DNA from: Pseudomonas neuropathica
GTDB taxonomy: Bacteria > Pseudomonadota > Gammaproteobacteria > Pseudomonadales > Pseudomonadaceae
Length of the DNA stretch: 64,000 bases
Direction of reading: 5' to 3'
NCBI RefSeq assembly: GCF_015461835.1
Contig: NZ_JACOPX010000012.1
Span: forward strand, 7,768-71,767
Shown here: positions 1-9,048 of the stretch, piece after piece
How positions within the stretch are numbered: the first letter of the stretch is position 1
Layout of the letters: each line of letters starts with the position of its first letter
Made by a program: the position numbers and the translations under genes
Notes under the pieces: model-generated
Told to the model about the DNA's origin: nothing
Databases searched by the model: none
What the model saw: the letters and a program-made list of their open reading frames with translations, nothing else

Positions 1-3000
1 GAGCGACGCCTGACCGTTCAATGCGTCATTCGGCGCGGTGGTGGTCACGGTGCCGGTGGTCTTACCGACTTCAATGGTGATGCTCTGACCGTTAGCCAGA
101 GTGACCACGACAGGCGAACCGGTGACCGGCGCGCCGACAGTGGCGGTGTAAGTGACGGTGCCGCCTTCAGCCACGGTGGTGTCGGCCGTCAGCTTCACGG
201 TCGAGGTGTCAATGGTGTCAGTGACGTCGGTCACGGCTGGCGTGGTGCTCGGGACCAGGTTTTCGAAGTTGCCGCCAGTGGCGTCCTTGATCGTGACTTC
301 GACTTTGCCGGCGTCTTTATAGACGTCATCGGCGGGCGCCGGAACGGTCACGGTGCCAGTGGTTTTGCCGGCCTCGATGGTGATCACCGAACCGTTCGAC
401 AGGGTCACGGTAACAGGCGAGCCTGCGGCGTTGGTCAGGGTCGCGGTGTAAGTGATCTGGCCACCTTCAGCCAAGGTACCCGTCGCGCTCAGCGTCAGGT
501 CGGTGGTGTCAGTGGTGTCGGTGACCGTGGTGCTGACCGGGGTTTTGTCAGCTACCAGATCTTCGTAATTGCCGCCGCTCACGCCCGTGATTGCGTTGGT
601 GATCGGCGCGTGGCCGGTCAACGCATCGTTTGGTGCAGTGGTGGTCACGGTGCCGGTGGTTTTGCCGATTTCGATGGTGATGTTCTGGCCGTTGGCCAGG
701 GTCACGATCACTGGCGAGCCAGTCACCGGCGCGCCGACGGTGGCGGTGTAAGTGACGGTGCCGCCTTCAGCCACCGAGGTGTCAGCCGTCAGCTTTACGG
801 TCGACGTGTCGATGGTGTCAGTGACGTCGGTCACGGCTGGCGTGGTGCTCGGCACCAGATTCTCGAAATTACCGCCAGACACATCCTTGATGGTGACTTC
901 GACTTTGCCGGCGTCTTTGTAAACGTCATCAGCTGGCGCCGGAACAGTCACGGTGCCAGTGGTTTTACCCGCGTCGATGGTGATCACCGAGCCGTTGCTC
1001 AGGGTCACAGTGACTGGCGTGCCAGCCGGGTTGGTCAGCGTCGCGGTGTAAACAATTGAACCGCCCTCAGCCACGGTGCCAGTCGCAGTGAGCGACAGGT
1101 CAGTGGTGTCGGCGACATCGGTAACAGTGGTCGATACCGGGGTCTTGTCGGCAACCAGATCTTCGTAATTACCACCGGAAACACCGGTGATCGAGTTGGT
1201 CAGCGGCGCATTGCCGGTCAACGCATCGTTAGGGGCGGTGGTGGTCACGGTGCCGCTGGTTTTGCCGATTTCGATGGTGATGTTCTGACCGTTGGCCAGG
1301 GTCACGATCACTGGCGAGCCAGTCACCGGCGCGCCGACGGTGGCGGTGTAAGTGACGGTGCCGCCTTCAGCCACCGAGGTGTCAGCCGTCAGCTTTACGG
1401 TCGACGTGTCGATGGTGTCGGTCACTTCGGTCACGGCTGGAACGGTGCTAGGCACCAGATTCTCGAAGTTGCCGCCGGAAGCGTCCTTGATGGTCACTTC
1501 AACTTTGCCGGCGTCTTTATAGACGTCATCGGCTGGCGCCGGAACGGTCACGGTGCCAGTGGTTTTGCCTGCCTCGATGGTGATCACCGAGCCATTGCTC
1601 AGGGTCACGGTGACTGGGGTGCCGGCAGGATTGGTCAGGGTCGCGGTGTAAACAATCGAACCACCTTCGGCCACGGTCCCGGTTGCTGTCAGCGACAGGT
1701 TGGTGTCGTCGATCGAGTCGGTAATGGTGGTGGTCGCTGGCGTCGTGTTCGGCACCAGGTTTTCGAAGTTGCCGCCGGTAGTACCGGTGATGGTGGTGCT
1801 GACGGTGCTGCCATTGTTGTAAACGTCGTTGGCCGCAGTTGGCACGTTGACGGTGCCGGTGGTCTGGCCGGCGTCAATGGTGATGGTCGAACCGTTCGAC
1901 AGGGTGATCGTCACCGGAGTCTGCGCAGCATTGGTCAGCGTCGCGGTGTAAGTGATCTGGCCACCTTCGACGACCGTACCGGTGGCGGTAAGGCTCACGC
2001 TGGTGGTGTCGATCGAATCGGTAACGGTGGTGGTCGCAGGCGTAGTGTTCGGCACCAGGCTTTCGAAGTTGCCGCCAGTGGCGCCGGTAATGGTGGTGCT
2101 GACGGTGCCGCCATTGTTGTAGACGTCATTGGCCGCCGTCGGCACGTTGACGGTGCCGGTGGTCTGCCCAGCCTCAATGGTGATGGTCGAACCGTTCGAC
2201 AGGGTGACCGTTACCGGGGTTTGCGCCGGGTTGGTCAGAGTCGCGGTGTAGGTGATCTGGCCGCCTTCGACCACTGTGCCGGTGGCGGTCAGGGTCAGAT
2301 TAGTGGTGTCGATCGAATCGGTGATGGTGGTCACCGCAGGTGTCGGGTTCGGCACCAGGTTTTCGAAGTTGCCGCCGCTGGCACCGGTGATGGTGGTGGT
2401 GACGGTGCTGCCGTTGTTATAGACGTCGTTGGCCGGTGTCGGCACGTTGACGGTGCCGGTGGTCTGACCCGCGCCAATGGTGATGGTCGAGCCGTTCGAC
2501 AGGGTGACGGTCACCGGGGTTTGCGCCGGGTTGGTCAGGGTCGCGGTGTAAGTGATCTGCCCGCCTTCGGTGACACTCGGCCCGGCCGTCAGGGTGACGG
2601 TGGTGGTGTCGATGGTGTCAGTGACCTGGGTCGTGGCCGGAGTGGTCGGCGGGGTCACGGTGATGCCATTGCCGCCGGTGGTGCCGGTGACGGTCACGTC
2701 GATCTGGGTCGGGTCGTTGTAAACGGTGTCGTTCGGCGCCAGCGGCACATTGACGGTGCCAGTGGTTGCGCCTGCCGGAATCACAATCACCGCGCCGTTG
2801 GACAGGGTGATGGTCAGGTCGGTCAGTGGCGCCTGGGTCAGGGTCGCGGTGTACACCAGCATGCCGCCGGCTTCGGTGATGGACGGCGTGGCGCTGAGGC
2901 TCAGGGTCGAATCACGCAAGGCGTTGGTAGTGGTGTCGGTGGTCTGGCCGCCGGTGATGTTTTGCGCGGCTTGTCCGCCAGCGTTGATGCCTGCAGTCGG

Positions 3001-3426
3001 GAAACCAATGGTCGGGTCAACGCGGCCAGCGGTGGCGTCGAGCATGACGAAGCTGTGACCACCACCGGCGGCACCGCCCGTGCCTGCGGCACTCGGGCCG
3101 GCAGCAGTGGCGTCCAGCGCGGTGGTCGGGTCGACACCGGCGGCGATGGCTTGCTGCAGTTCGGCTACCGACGGCGCTGCCTGCGCTGTGGCCTCGGCCA
3201 GGTCAGTGCTGGAGTCAGGCGCGTTGGCGCTCCACTGGGTTTCTCGGCCCAGATCGAGGGTGCGGCCATCAGCCAACTCAAGCGACACGGCGCCGGAGAG
3301 GCCGGTGTCGATCTGGTCACCCACGAACAGGCGATCGCCTTCAACGAGTACGCGACGTACACCCTCAGGGGAGACTACAAATACCTGACCGACAATGCTT
3401 TTGACGATGGCAACAACACTGCTCAT
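1..3426 (-). CDS. lapA: LapA-type giant biofilm adhesin, N-terminal 1142 residues (runs off left edge)
   Basis: Cell-surface adhesin that anchors biofilms; in P. fluorescens it is held in the outer-membrane pore by its N-terminal retention module and released when the periplasmic protease LapG cuts a TAAG motif. The reading frame is open from ATG at 3426 (GGAG about 10 bases upstream) to base 1 with no stop, so the C-terminus lies outside. Residues 1-106 form the retention module (begins MSSVVAIVKSIVGQVFVVSP). T107-A108-A109-G110 is the expected cleavage motif. A short Gly/Ala linker follows, then about 100-residue repeats: first several with the core EGGQITYTATLTN, then two types alternating. 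Divergent from lapEBC, as in P. fluorescens Pf0-1. Identity is very likely; total length and the C-terminal secretion signal cannot be seen. Confidence 0.93.
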   Translation of the reverse strand, partial: MSSVVAIVKSIVGQVFVVSPEGVRRVLVEGDRLFVGDQIDTGLSGAVSLELADGRTLDLGRETQWSANAPDSSTDLAEATAQAAPSVAELQQAIAAGVDPTTALDATAAGPSAAGTGGAAGGGHSFVMLDATAGRVDPTIGFPTAGINAGGQAAQNITGGQTTDTTTNALRDSTLSLSATPSITEAGGMLVYTATLTQAPLTDLTITLSNGAVIVIPAGATTGTVNVPLAPNDTVYNDPTQIDVTVTGTTGGNGITVTPPTTPATTQVTDTIDTTTVTLTAGPSVTEGGQITYTATLTNPAQTPVTVTLSNGSTITIGAGQTTGTVNVPTPANDVYNNGSTVTTTITGASGGNFENLVPNPTPAVTTITDSIDTTNLTLTATGTVVEGGQITYTATLTNPAQTPVTVTLSNGSTITIEAGQTTGTVNVPTAANDVYNNGGTVSTTITGATGGNFESLVPNTTPATTTVTDSIDTTSVSLTATGTVVEGGQITYTATLTNAAQTPVTITLSNGSTITIDAGQTTGTVNVPTAANDVYNNGSTVSTTITGTTGGNFENLVPNTTPATTTITDSIDDTNLSLTATGTVAEGGSIVYTATLTNPAGTPVTVTLSNGSVITIEAGKTTGTVTVPAPADDVYKDAGKVEVTIKDASGGNFENLVPSTVPAVTEVTDTIDTSTVKLTADTSVAEGGTVTYTATVGAPVTGSPVIVTLANGQNITIEIGKTSGTVTTTAPNDALTGNAPLTNSITGVSGGNYEDLVADKTPVSTTVTDVADTTDLSLTATGTVAEGGSIVYTATLTNPAGTPVTVTLSNGSVITIDAGKTTGTVTVPAPADDVYKDAGKVEVTIKDVSGGNFENLVPSTTPAVTDVTDTIDTSTVKLTADTSVAEGGTVTYTATVGAPVTGSPVIVTLANGQNITIEIGKTTGTVTTTAPNDALTGHAPITNAITGVSGGNYEDLVADKTPVSTTVTDTTDTTDLTLSATGTLAEGGQITYTATLTNAAGSPVTVTLSNGSVITIEAGKTTGTVTVPAPADDVYKDAGKVEVTIKDATGGNFENLVPSTTPAVTDVTDTIDTSTVKLTADTTVAEGGTVTYTATVGAPVTGSPVVVTLANGQSITIEVGKTTGTVTTTAPNDALNGQASL
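3097..3108 (-). other. LapG cleavage motif TAAG in LapA (codons 107-110)
   Basis: Codons ACT GCT GCC GGC on the minus strand give T-A-A-G, with the two alanines at residues 108 and 109. Established work on P. fluorescens LapA places LapG cleavage between these alanines. The match in residue number supports both the chosen start codon and the LapA assignment. Confidence 0.85.
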
Positions 3427-3786
3427 TGAAGACTCTCCGGGGGTGTCACGTTCAGTTGACTTCCATAGACCTGATGGCTTTGGGTGCCGATTCAGTCTGG
3501 ACGTACTTTAAAAATTTGCGAAACAAGTTTGACGCGTCTAATCGTCAATAATTTGGCTATATTCTTTCGCTATTAACTTTATGCCAAACTATTGACCTTC
3601 TGGGTGCCATCCTAAACAATCGCCCCACTAATGTCACATTGATATTTCCGCGGCGACCTGTCCTTTAGCGTGTGATCCAGTTCCTGTTTTGAACTTTCCG
3701 ACATACGGTCAATCTGGTTGCCATCATCCGACGCAGCGCCACGTTTTGCTGTGATTCAAGACAAGAAGTTCTGGGAAATTCCTATC
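3427..3786. promoter_or_regulatory. Divergent lapA / lapE control region with two FleQ-like boxes
   Basis: A 360-base AT-richer gap between the divergent lapA and lapE starts. At 3544-3557 the sequence GTCAATAATTTGGC matches 12 of 14 positions of the published FleQ consensus GTCAATAAATTGAC. At 3583-3596 GCCAAACTATTGAC matches 10 of 14, including the complete right half ATTGAC. An inverted repeat TTGACG / CGTCAA with an 8-base spacer lies at 3529-3548. FleQ is known to control lapA in Pseudomonas, so c-di-GMP-responsive control is plausible. I could not place start sites with confidence. Confidence 0.45.
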
Positions 3787-5139
3787 ATGCGTTCGCCCCT
3801 GCTTTTCGCCGTACCCTTCGCCCTCGCCGCCTCTTTTGTACAAGCACAATCCTTACCAGAAGCCATGCAGCAGGCACTGGATGTCCATCCGGAAATCCAG
3901 GCAGGGGTCAACAGTCGTTTGGCTGCGGATTATCAATTAAGAGCGGCGAAAGGGGGATACCTGCCGAAGGTCGATCTGCTCGGTGGTTATGGCCGTGAAG
4001 GCACCGACAGCGTGACCACTCGCGCCAACTCCGGCGGTAACCACTACGAAACCCTGAACCGCAGCGAGTCAAGTTTACGTCTCTCGCAAATGGTCTTCGA
4101 CGGTTTTGCGACGTCCAGCGAAGTCGGGCGTCAACAAGCCACCGTTAACTCCCGTGCTTACTCGCTGCTCGGCACTTCCGAGCGCACCGCACTGACCGTC
4201 GCCCAGGTCTACCTGGACGTGCTGACCCGTCGCGAATTCGTGCGCTTGGCCGAGGACAACCTCAAGAGCCATCAGCGCATCTACGACCAGATCCAGTTGC
4301 GCACCCAGCGCGGCGTCGGCAGCGGTGCCGATCTCGATCAAGCCGAAGCGCGGATGGCCCAGGCTCGCAACAACCTGATCACCGAGCAGACCAATCTGGC
4401 CGACTCGGAAACCAACTTCCTCAGCGCCGTCGGCCAGATGCCTGATCAACTGGAGCGGCCGGCACCGTTCATGGCGATGATGCCGGCCAACCTCAATGAA
4501 GCGCGTCAGCAGATGCTGGAAAACAGTCCGATCCTGCGTTCGGCAGAGTCCGACATCGCCGCTGCCGAGAAGCAGTACGAAACCGCCAAGTCGACCTTCT
4601 ACCCGCGTTTCGACGCCGAACTGGGCCGTACCGCCGACAACGATCTCGATGGCCAGAACGGTCACAACAACGAATGGCAGGCAATGCTGCGCATGCGCTT
4701 CAACCTCTATTCCGGCGGCAGCAACAAGGCTGATCTGGAATCCAAGTCGTACCTGTCGAACCAGGCGCTGGACATCCGCAACAACGCCCTGCGCCAGTTG
4801 AACGAAGAACTCGGTCTGGCCTGGAACGCCTTGAACAACGCTAACGCGCAGGTGCCGATCGCGCAGCAATACGTCGATCACAGCACCTCGGTGCGCACCG
4901 CTTACCAGCGTCAGTTCAGCCTCGGCGAGCGCACCCTGCTCGATTTGCTCGACAGCGAAAACGAGTTGTTCACCGCTTCGCGGCGTCTGGCGGAAATCAA
5001 AAACATTCAGTTATTTACTCAGTACCGAATCAAGGCGACCATGGGCGAGTTGCTCAGAAGCCAGGGAGTGGTCGCACCGTTGGCATCCGTTGTGCAGAAC
5101 GACGTGAAACCCAAGGTCCAGCTGCCTGGGATGAATTGA
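3787..5139 (+). CDS. lapE: LapE, TolC-family outer-membrane channel of the LapA exporter
   Basis: Outer-membrane component of the type I secretion system that exports LapA. The 450-residue product starts with a Sec signal peptide (MRSPLLFAVPFALAASFVQA, cleavage after about residue 20) and has the two-fold TolC helical repeat pattern. Motifs include LPEAMQQALDVHPEIQAG near the N-terminus and LGERTLLDLLDSENELF near the C-terminus, typical of the LapE/AggA subfamily. The frame can be extended to a TTG at 3718, but that would put 23 residues ahead of the signal peptide, so ATG 3787 is preferred. The next gene, lapB, starts 34 bases downstream and they are probably cotranscribed. Confidence 0.9.
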   Translation: MRSPLLFAVPFALAASFVQAQSLPEAMQQALDVHPEIQAGVNSRLAADYQLRAAKGGYLPKVDLLGGYGREGTDSVTTRANSGGNHYETLNRSESSLRLSQMVFDGFATSSEVGRQQATVNSRAYSLLGTSERTALTVAQVYLDVLTRREFVRLAEDNLKSHQRIYDQIQLRTQRGVGSGADLDQAEARMAQARNNLITEQTNLADSETNFLSAVGQMPDQLERPAPFMAMMPANLNEARQQMLENSPILRSAESDIAAAEKQYETAKSTFYPRFDAELGRTADNDLDGQNGHNNEWQAMLRMRFNLYSGGSNKADLESKSYLSNQALDIRNNALRQLNEELGLAWNALNNANAQVPIAQQYVDHSTSVRTAYQRQFSLGERTLLDLLDSENELFTASRRLAEIKNIQLFTQYRIKATMGELLRSQGVVAPLASVVQNDVKPKVQLPGMN

Positions 5140-5173
5140 GTTATCCCTTTTCAACTGTCAAAGAGTGTCGAGC

Positions 5174-7330
5174 GTGGAATCAGAAGTCAGTCGAGTTCAA
5201 CTCAGTCATGATCCACGCGCGTTGCACGACGATCCTTTACTGGACGGTCTGCTCGCCCTTTGCATGCTGCACCAGAAGCCCGCCAGCGCGGCGATGCTGA
5301 CCACCGGCCTGCCGCTGCCAAAACAACGCCTGAGTGTCGAGTTGCTGCCCCGCGCGGCGGCTCGCGCCGGCCTGCAAGGTCGGGTGCTGCAGCGCAAACT
5401 GGAAGAAATTCCGGCGATCGCCATGCCGGCATTGTTGCTGCTCAAGGATGGCCGCAGCGCCGTCCTCCTCGGCTGGCAGGGTGACCACGAAGCGCGGGTG
5501 TTGCTCAGCGAAACCGACGGCGGCGAGTCCATCGTCAGTCGCGAACTGCTCGCTGACGATTACACCGGCAAAGTCTTCTTCGCCCAGCCGCAACACAAAT
5601 TCGACGTCAACCACGGCACGCTGATTCCACGTGCCCGCTCGTGGTTCCGCGACACCCTCAAGCGCTCGCGCTGGCTGTACGCCGATGCGATCGCCGCGAG
5701 TTTCCTGATCAACATCATCGCCATGGCCGCGCCGCTGTTCGTGATGAACGTCTACGACCGCGTGGTGCCGAACCAGGCCGAAGCGACCCTGTGGGTGCTG
5801 GCGCTGGGCATCACCGGCGCCTATATCTTCGACCTGGTCCTCAAAAGTCTGCGCAGCCTGTGCCTGGACCTGGCCGGGAAGAAAACCGACCTGATCATCT
5901 CTGCGACGCTGTTCGAGCGCATTGTTGGCATGGCCATGAAGTACCGCCCGGCGCGGGTCGGCAGTTTTGCGCAGAACATCCATGAGTTTCAGAGCCTGCG
6001 CGACTTCCTCGCCTCGCTGACCCTGACCAGCCTGATCGACCTGCCGTTCACCATCCTCATCTTTATTGTCATCGCCATTCTCGGCGGGCACTTGGTGTGG
6101 ATTCCGGTGTTGGCATTCCCGATTGCCTTGCTGATCGGCTACGCGTTGCAGAAACCGCTGGTGGCGACCATGGAGCGCACCATGGCCCTCGGTGCCGAGC
6201 GCCAGTCGAGCCTGATCGAAACCCTCGCCGGCCTCGACGCGGTGAAGGTCAACAACGCCGAGAGCGAGCGCCAGTACCAGTGGGAACAGACCATCGGCAC
6301 CCTCAGTCGCCTCGAACTGCGGGTGAAAATGCTCTCCGGCCTGGCGATGAACATCACCCTGCTGATCCAGCAACTGGCCGGGGTGATCATGATCGTCTTC
6401 GGCGTCTACCAGATCATCGCCGGCAACCTGAGCATGGGCGGTCTGATTGCCTGCTACATGCTCAGCGGCCGCGCCCTCAGCCCGCTGGCGTCGCTGTCCG
6501 GTCTGCTGACCCGTTACCAGCAGGCGCGGGTGACCATGACCTCGGTCGACCAGATGATGGAGCTGCCACAAGAGCGCAATTTCGAAGAACGCCCGTTGAG
6601 CCGCAAGGTTCTGCAAGGCGCGATCGAGTGCCGCCAGCTCAACTTCACCTACCCGGAACAACAGAACCCGGCGCTGAAGAACATCAATCTGGTGATCCGT
6701 CCCGGCGAGAAAATCGGCATCATCGGCCGCAGTGGCTCGGGCAAGAGTTCGCTGGCGAAACTCCTGGTTGGCCTGTATCAGCCGGACGACGGCGCGTTGC
6801 TGGTCGACGGTGTGGATATTCGCCAGATCGATGTCAGCGAGTTGCGCTACAACATCGGCTACGTGCCGCAAGACATCCAACTGCTGGCCGGCACCCTGCG
6901 TGACAACCTTGTCTCCGGCGCACGTTATGTCGAAGACGAGCTGGTCCTGCAGGCGGCCGAACTGGCCGGCGTCCACGAATTCGCCCGTCTGCATCCACAA
7001 GGTTACGAGCTGCAAGTCGGCGAGCGCGGGCAGAACCTCTCCGGCGGACAACGGCAGAACGTGGCACTGGCCCGGGCGCTGTTGCTCAATCCACCGATCC
7101 TGTTAATGGACGAGCCGACCAGCGCCATGGACAACACCGGTGAAGAACGACTCAAGCAACGCCTCGCGGCAGTGATAGAAAACAAGACTGTGGTGCTGGT
7201 GACGCACCGGGCGTCGCTGCTGTCGCTGGTGGATCGCCTGCTGGTGGTCGACCGTGGGCAGATTCTCGCCGATGGCCCGAAAGCCGCCGTGATGGAAGCG
7301 TTGAAGAAGGGGCAGATCAGTGTTGCTTAA
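5174..7330 (+). CDS. lapB: LapB, type I secretion ABC transporter with inactive C39-like domain
   Basis: Inner-membrane ATPase/permease that drives LapA export. About 718 residues: an N-terminal domain (roughly 1-130) resembling a C39 peptidase but lacking the catalytic Cys-His pair, as in RTX-adhesin exporters; a six-helix membrane domain (about 155-430); and an ATPase domain with Walker A GRSGSGKSS, signature LSGGQ, Walker B ILLMDEPTSAMD and a switch His in VLVTHRASL. GTG 5174 is chosen because AAAGAG sits 8 bases upstream; a GTG at 5165 is in frame but too close to any Shine-Dalgarno. The gene overlaps lapC by 11 bases, which implies translational coupling. Confidence 0.92.
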   Translation: MESEVSRVQLSHDPRALHDDPLLDGLLALCMLHQKPASAAMLTTGLPLPKQRLSVELLPRAAARAGLQGRVLQRKLEEIPAIAMPALLLLKDGRSAVLLGWQGDHEARVLLSETDGGESIVSRELLADDYTGKVFFAQPQHKFDVNHGTLIPRARSWFRDTLKRSRWLYADAIAASFLINIIAMAAPLFVMNVYDRVVPNQAEATLWVLALGITGAYIFDLVLKSLRSLCLDLAGKKTDLIISATLFERIVGMAMKYRPARVGSFAQNIHEFQSLRDFLASLTLTSLIDLPFTILIFIVIAILGGHLVWIPVLAFPIALLIGYALQKPLVATMERTMALGAERQSSLIETLAGLDAVKVNNAESERQYQWEQTIGTLSRLELRVKMLSGLAMNITLLIQQLAGVIMIVFGVYQIIAGNLSMGGLIACYMLSGRALSPLASLSGLLTRYQQARVTMTSVDQMMELPQERNFEERPLSRKVLQGAIECRQLNFTYPEQQNPALKNINLVIRPGEKIGIIGRSGSGKSSLAKLLVGLYQPDDGALLVDGVDIRQIDVSELRYNIGYVPQDIQLLAGTLRDNLVSGARYVEDELVLQAAELAGVHEFARLHPQGYELQVGERGQNLSGGQRQNVALARALLLNPPILLMDEPTSAMDNTGEERLKQRLAAVIENKTVVLVTHRASLLSLVDRLLVVDRGQILADGPKAAVMEALKKGQISVA

Positions 7331-8687
7331 GTCGGGTTTCAAGGATTCGATCCGTCGCTACTTCAAAGGCTCTGCCTCGCTGCAGGGCCAGCCGCTGCCG
7401 GAGGTCAACAAAGCGCTGATCGAAGACGCCCCGCGCGTCGTGCGTCTGACCATCTGGGCGATCATCGGCTTCTTCATCTTCCTGCTGCTGTGGGCCAACT
7501 TCGCCGTGATCGACGAAGTGACCAAGGGCGACGGCAAGGCGATTCCATCGTCGAAGATCCAGAAAATCCAGAACCTCGAAGGCGGGATCATCTCCGAACT
7601 GTTCGTCAAGGAAGGCCAGATCGTCGAAGCCGGCGCACCGCTGATTCGCCTCGACGACACGCGTTTTGCCTCCAACGTCGGCGAAACCGAAGCCGATCGC
7701 CTGTCGATGCTGCTGCGCGTAGAACGCCTCAGCGCCGAAGTCGATGACCGTCCGCTGAATTTCCCCGAAGACGTGCTCAAGGCTGTGCCGGGACAGGCGA
7801 AAAGCGAAGAGTCGTTGTACATCAGCCGTCGCCAGCAACTGCACGACGAGATTGGTGGTTTGCAGGAGCAGTTGATTCAGCGTCAGCAAGAGCTGCGCGA
7901 ATTCGCCTCCAAGCAAGCGCAATATCGTCAGCAGCTCGGCTTGCAGCGGCAGGAAATCAACATGTCCGAGCCGTTGGTGGCGCAGGGCGCGGTGTCTCCG
8001 GTGGAAGTGCTACGTCTGAAGCGTGCCGAGGTGGAAACCCGTGGTCAGCTGGATGCGACGACGCTGGCCATCCCGCGCGCCGAATCGGCGATCAAGGAAG
8101 TGCAGCGCAAGATCGACGAGACGCGCGGCAAATTCCGCAGCGAAGCGCTGACGCAACTCAATGAGGCGCGCACCGACCTGAACAAGGCCAGCGCGACCGG
8201 CAAGGCGCTGGAAGACCGGGTCAGCCGCACGCTGGTGACATCGCCGGTGCGCGGTATCGTCAACAAGCTGCTGGTCAACACCATCGGCGGGGTGATCCAG
8301 CCGGGCAGCGACATGGTTGAAATCGTACCGTTGGACGACACTTTGCTGGTCGAAGCCAAGATCCGTCCGCAGGACATTGCCTTCCTGCATCCGGGGCAGG
8401 AAGCGATCGTCAAGTTCACCGCGTACGACTACACCATTTACGGCGGGCTGAAAGCCAAGCTTGAGCAGATCGGCGCCGACACCATAACCGACGAAGACAA
8501 GAAAACCACTTACTACATCATCAAGGTGCGCACCGAGCGCAGCCACTTGGGTACCGATGAAAAGCCGTTGCTGATCATTCCGGGGATGGTCGCGTCGGTG
8601 GACATTATTACCGGCAAGAAGTCGGTGTTGAGTTATCTGCTCAAGCCGATCATTCGTGCGCGGGCAGAGGCGTTGCACGAGCGTTAA
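7320..8687 (+). CDS. lapC: LapC, HlyD-type membrane fusion protein of the LapA exporter
   Basis: Periplasmic adaptor linking LapB to LapE. 455 residues: a short cytoplasmic N-terminus, one transmembrane segment at about 41-63, a lipoyl-type half-motif (NLEGGIISELFVKEGQIVEAG), a long coiled-coil hairpin rich in Gln/Glu/Arg (about 140-290), and a C-terminal beta-barrel region containing KFTAYDYTIYGGLKAKLEQI, a hallmark of type I secretion HlyD proteins. Start GTG 7320 lies inside the end of lapB with AGGGG upstream. A perfect REP hairpin follows 25 bases after the stop and probably closes the lapEBC transcript. Confidence 0.92.
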   Translation: MLLKSGFKDSIRRYFKGSASLQGQPLPEVNKALIEDAPRVVRLTIWAIIGFFIFLLLWANFAVIDEVTKGDGKAIPSSKIQKIQNLEGGIISELFVKEGQIVEAGAPLIRLDDTRFASNVGETEADRLSMLLRVERLSAEVDDRPLNFPEDVLKAVPGQAKSEESLYISRRQQLHDEIGGLQEQLIQRQQELREFASKQAQYRQQLGLQRQEINMSEPLVAQGAVSPVEVLRLKRAEVETRGQLDATTLAIPRAESAIKEVQRKIDETRGKFRSEALTQLNEARTDLNKASATGKALEDRVSRTLVTSPVRGIVNKLLVNTIGGVIQPGSDMVEIVPLDDTLLVEAKIRPQDIAFLHPGQEAIVKFTAYDYTIYGGLKAKLEQIGADTITDEDKKTTYYIIKVRTERSHLGTDEKPLLIIPGMVASVDIITGKKSVLSYLLKPIIRARAEALHER

Positions 8688-8712
8688 TTTTTTAGTGGCC
8701 TCACTGGCCTCA

Positions 8713-8791
8713 TCGCGAGCAGGCTCACTCCTACAGGGATCGCATTCCTCCAGATGGAATGCGATCCCTGTAGGAGTGAGCCTGCTCGCGA
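8713..8791. repeat. REP doublet, perfect 36-bp inverted repeat
   Basis: Arms 8713-8748 and 8756-8791 are perfectly complementary over 36 bases around a 7-base loop. The outer part is the REP core TCGCGAGCAGGCTCACTCC, which recurs at 11741, 39199 and 46087. It sits just after lapC; the stem could protect or end that transcript. The rest of the gap to 9048 (8792-9048) is AT-richer and likely carries the promoter of the dioxygenase operon; no clear operator was found in it. Confidence 0.9.
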
Positions 8792-9048
8792 TAGCGACGG
8801 CCCAAACACCGCATCTCGGTCAATAAGTGACAAAAACCGTCACTCACCACTCAGTCCATTCCTCACCATTCGCCATATCGTTATTCATTAACGGTATTTA
8901 ATTTCCAATTCTTATAGCTATAAAGTCATCCCCCTGCGTACCTGCCGACCAATCGGCGCGCCGCACGACCTGAACCAACACGCAATCCAGCGTGAGTGTC
9001 TGATCGACGAGCGCGCCCGTGAGCGTGCCGTGCGTGGGAGATGGAAAG

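Noticed and set aside
2221..3429. Plus-strand open frames across the lapA 5' region
   Set aside because: The minus strand gives the full LapA retention module with the TAAG site; the plus-strand frames are Gly/Arg-rich shadows.
5237..7051. A 604-codon open frame antisense to lapB
   Set aside because: lapB has complete ABC transporter motifs; the antisense frame is codon-bias shadow.
8713..8791. An insertion-sequence terminal repeat
   Set aside because: The inverted repeat has only a 7-base centre and matches the REP class found four more times; there is no transposase.
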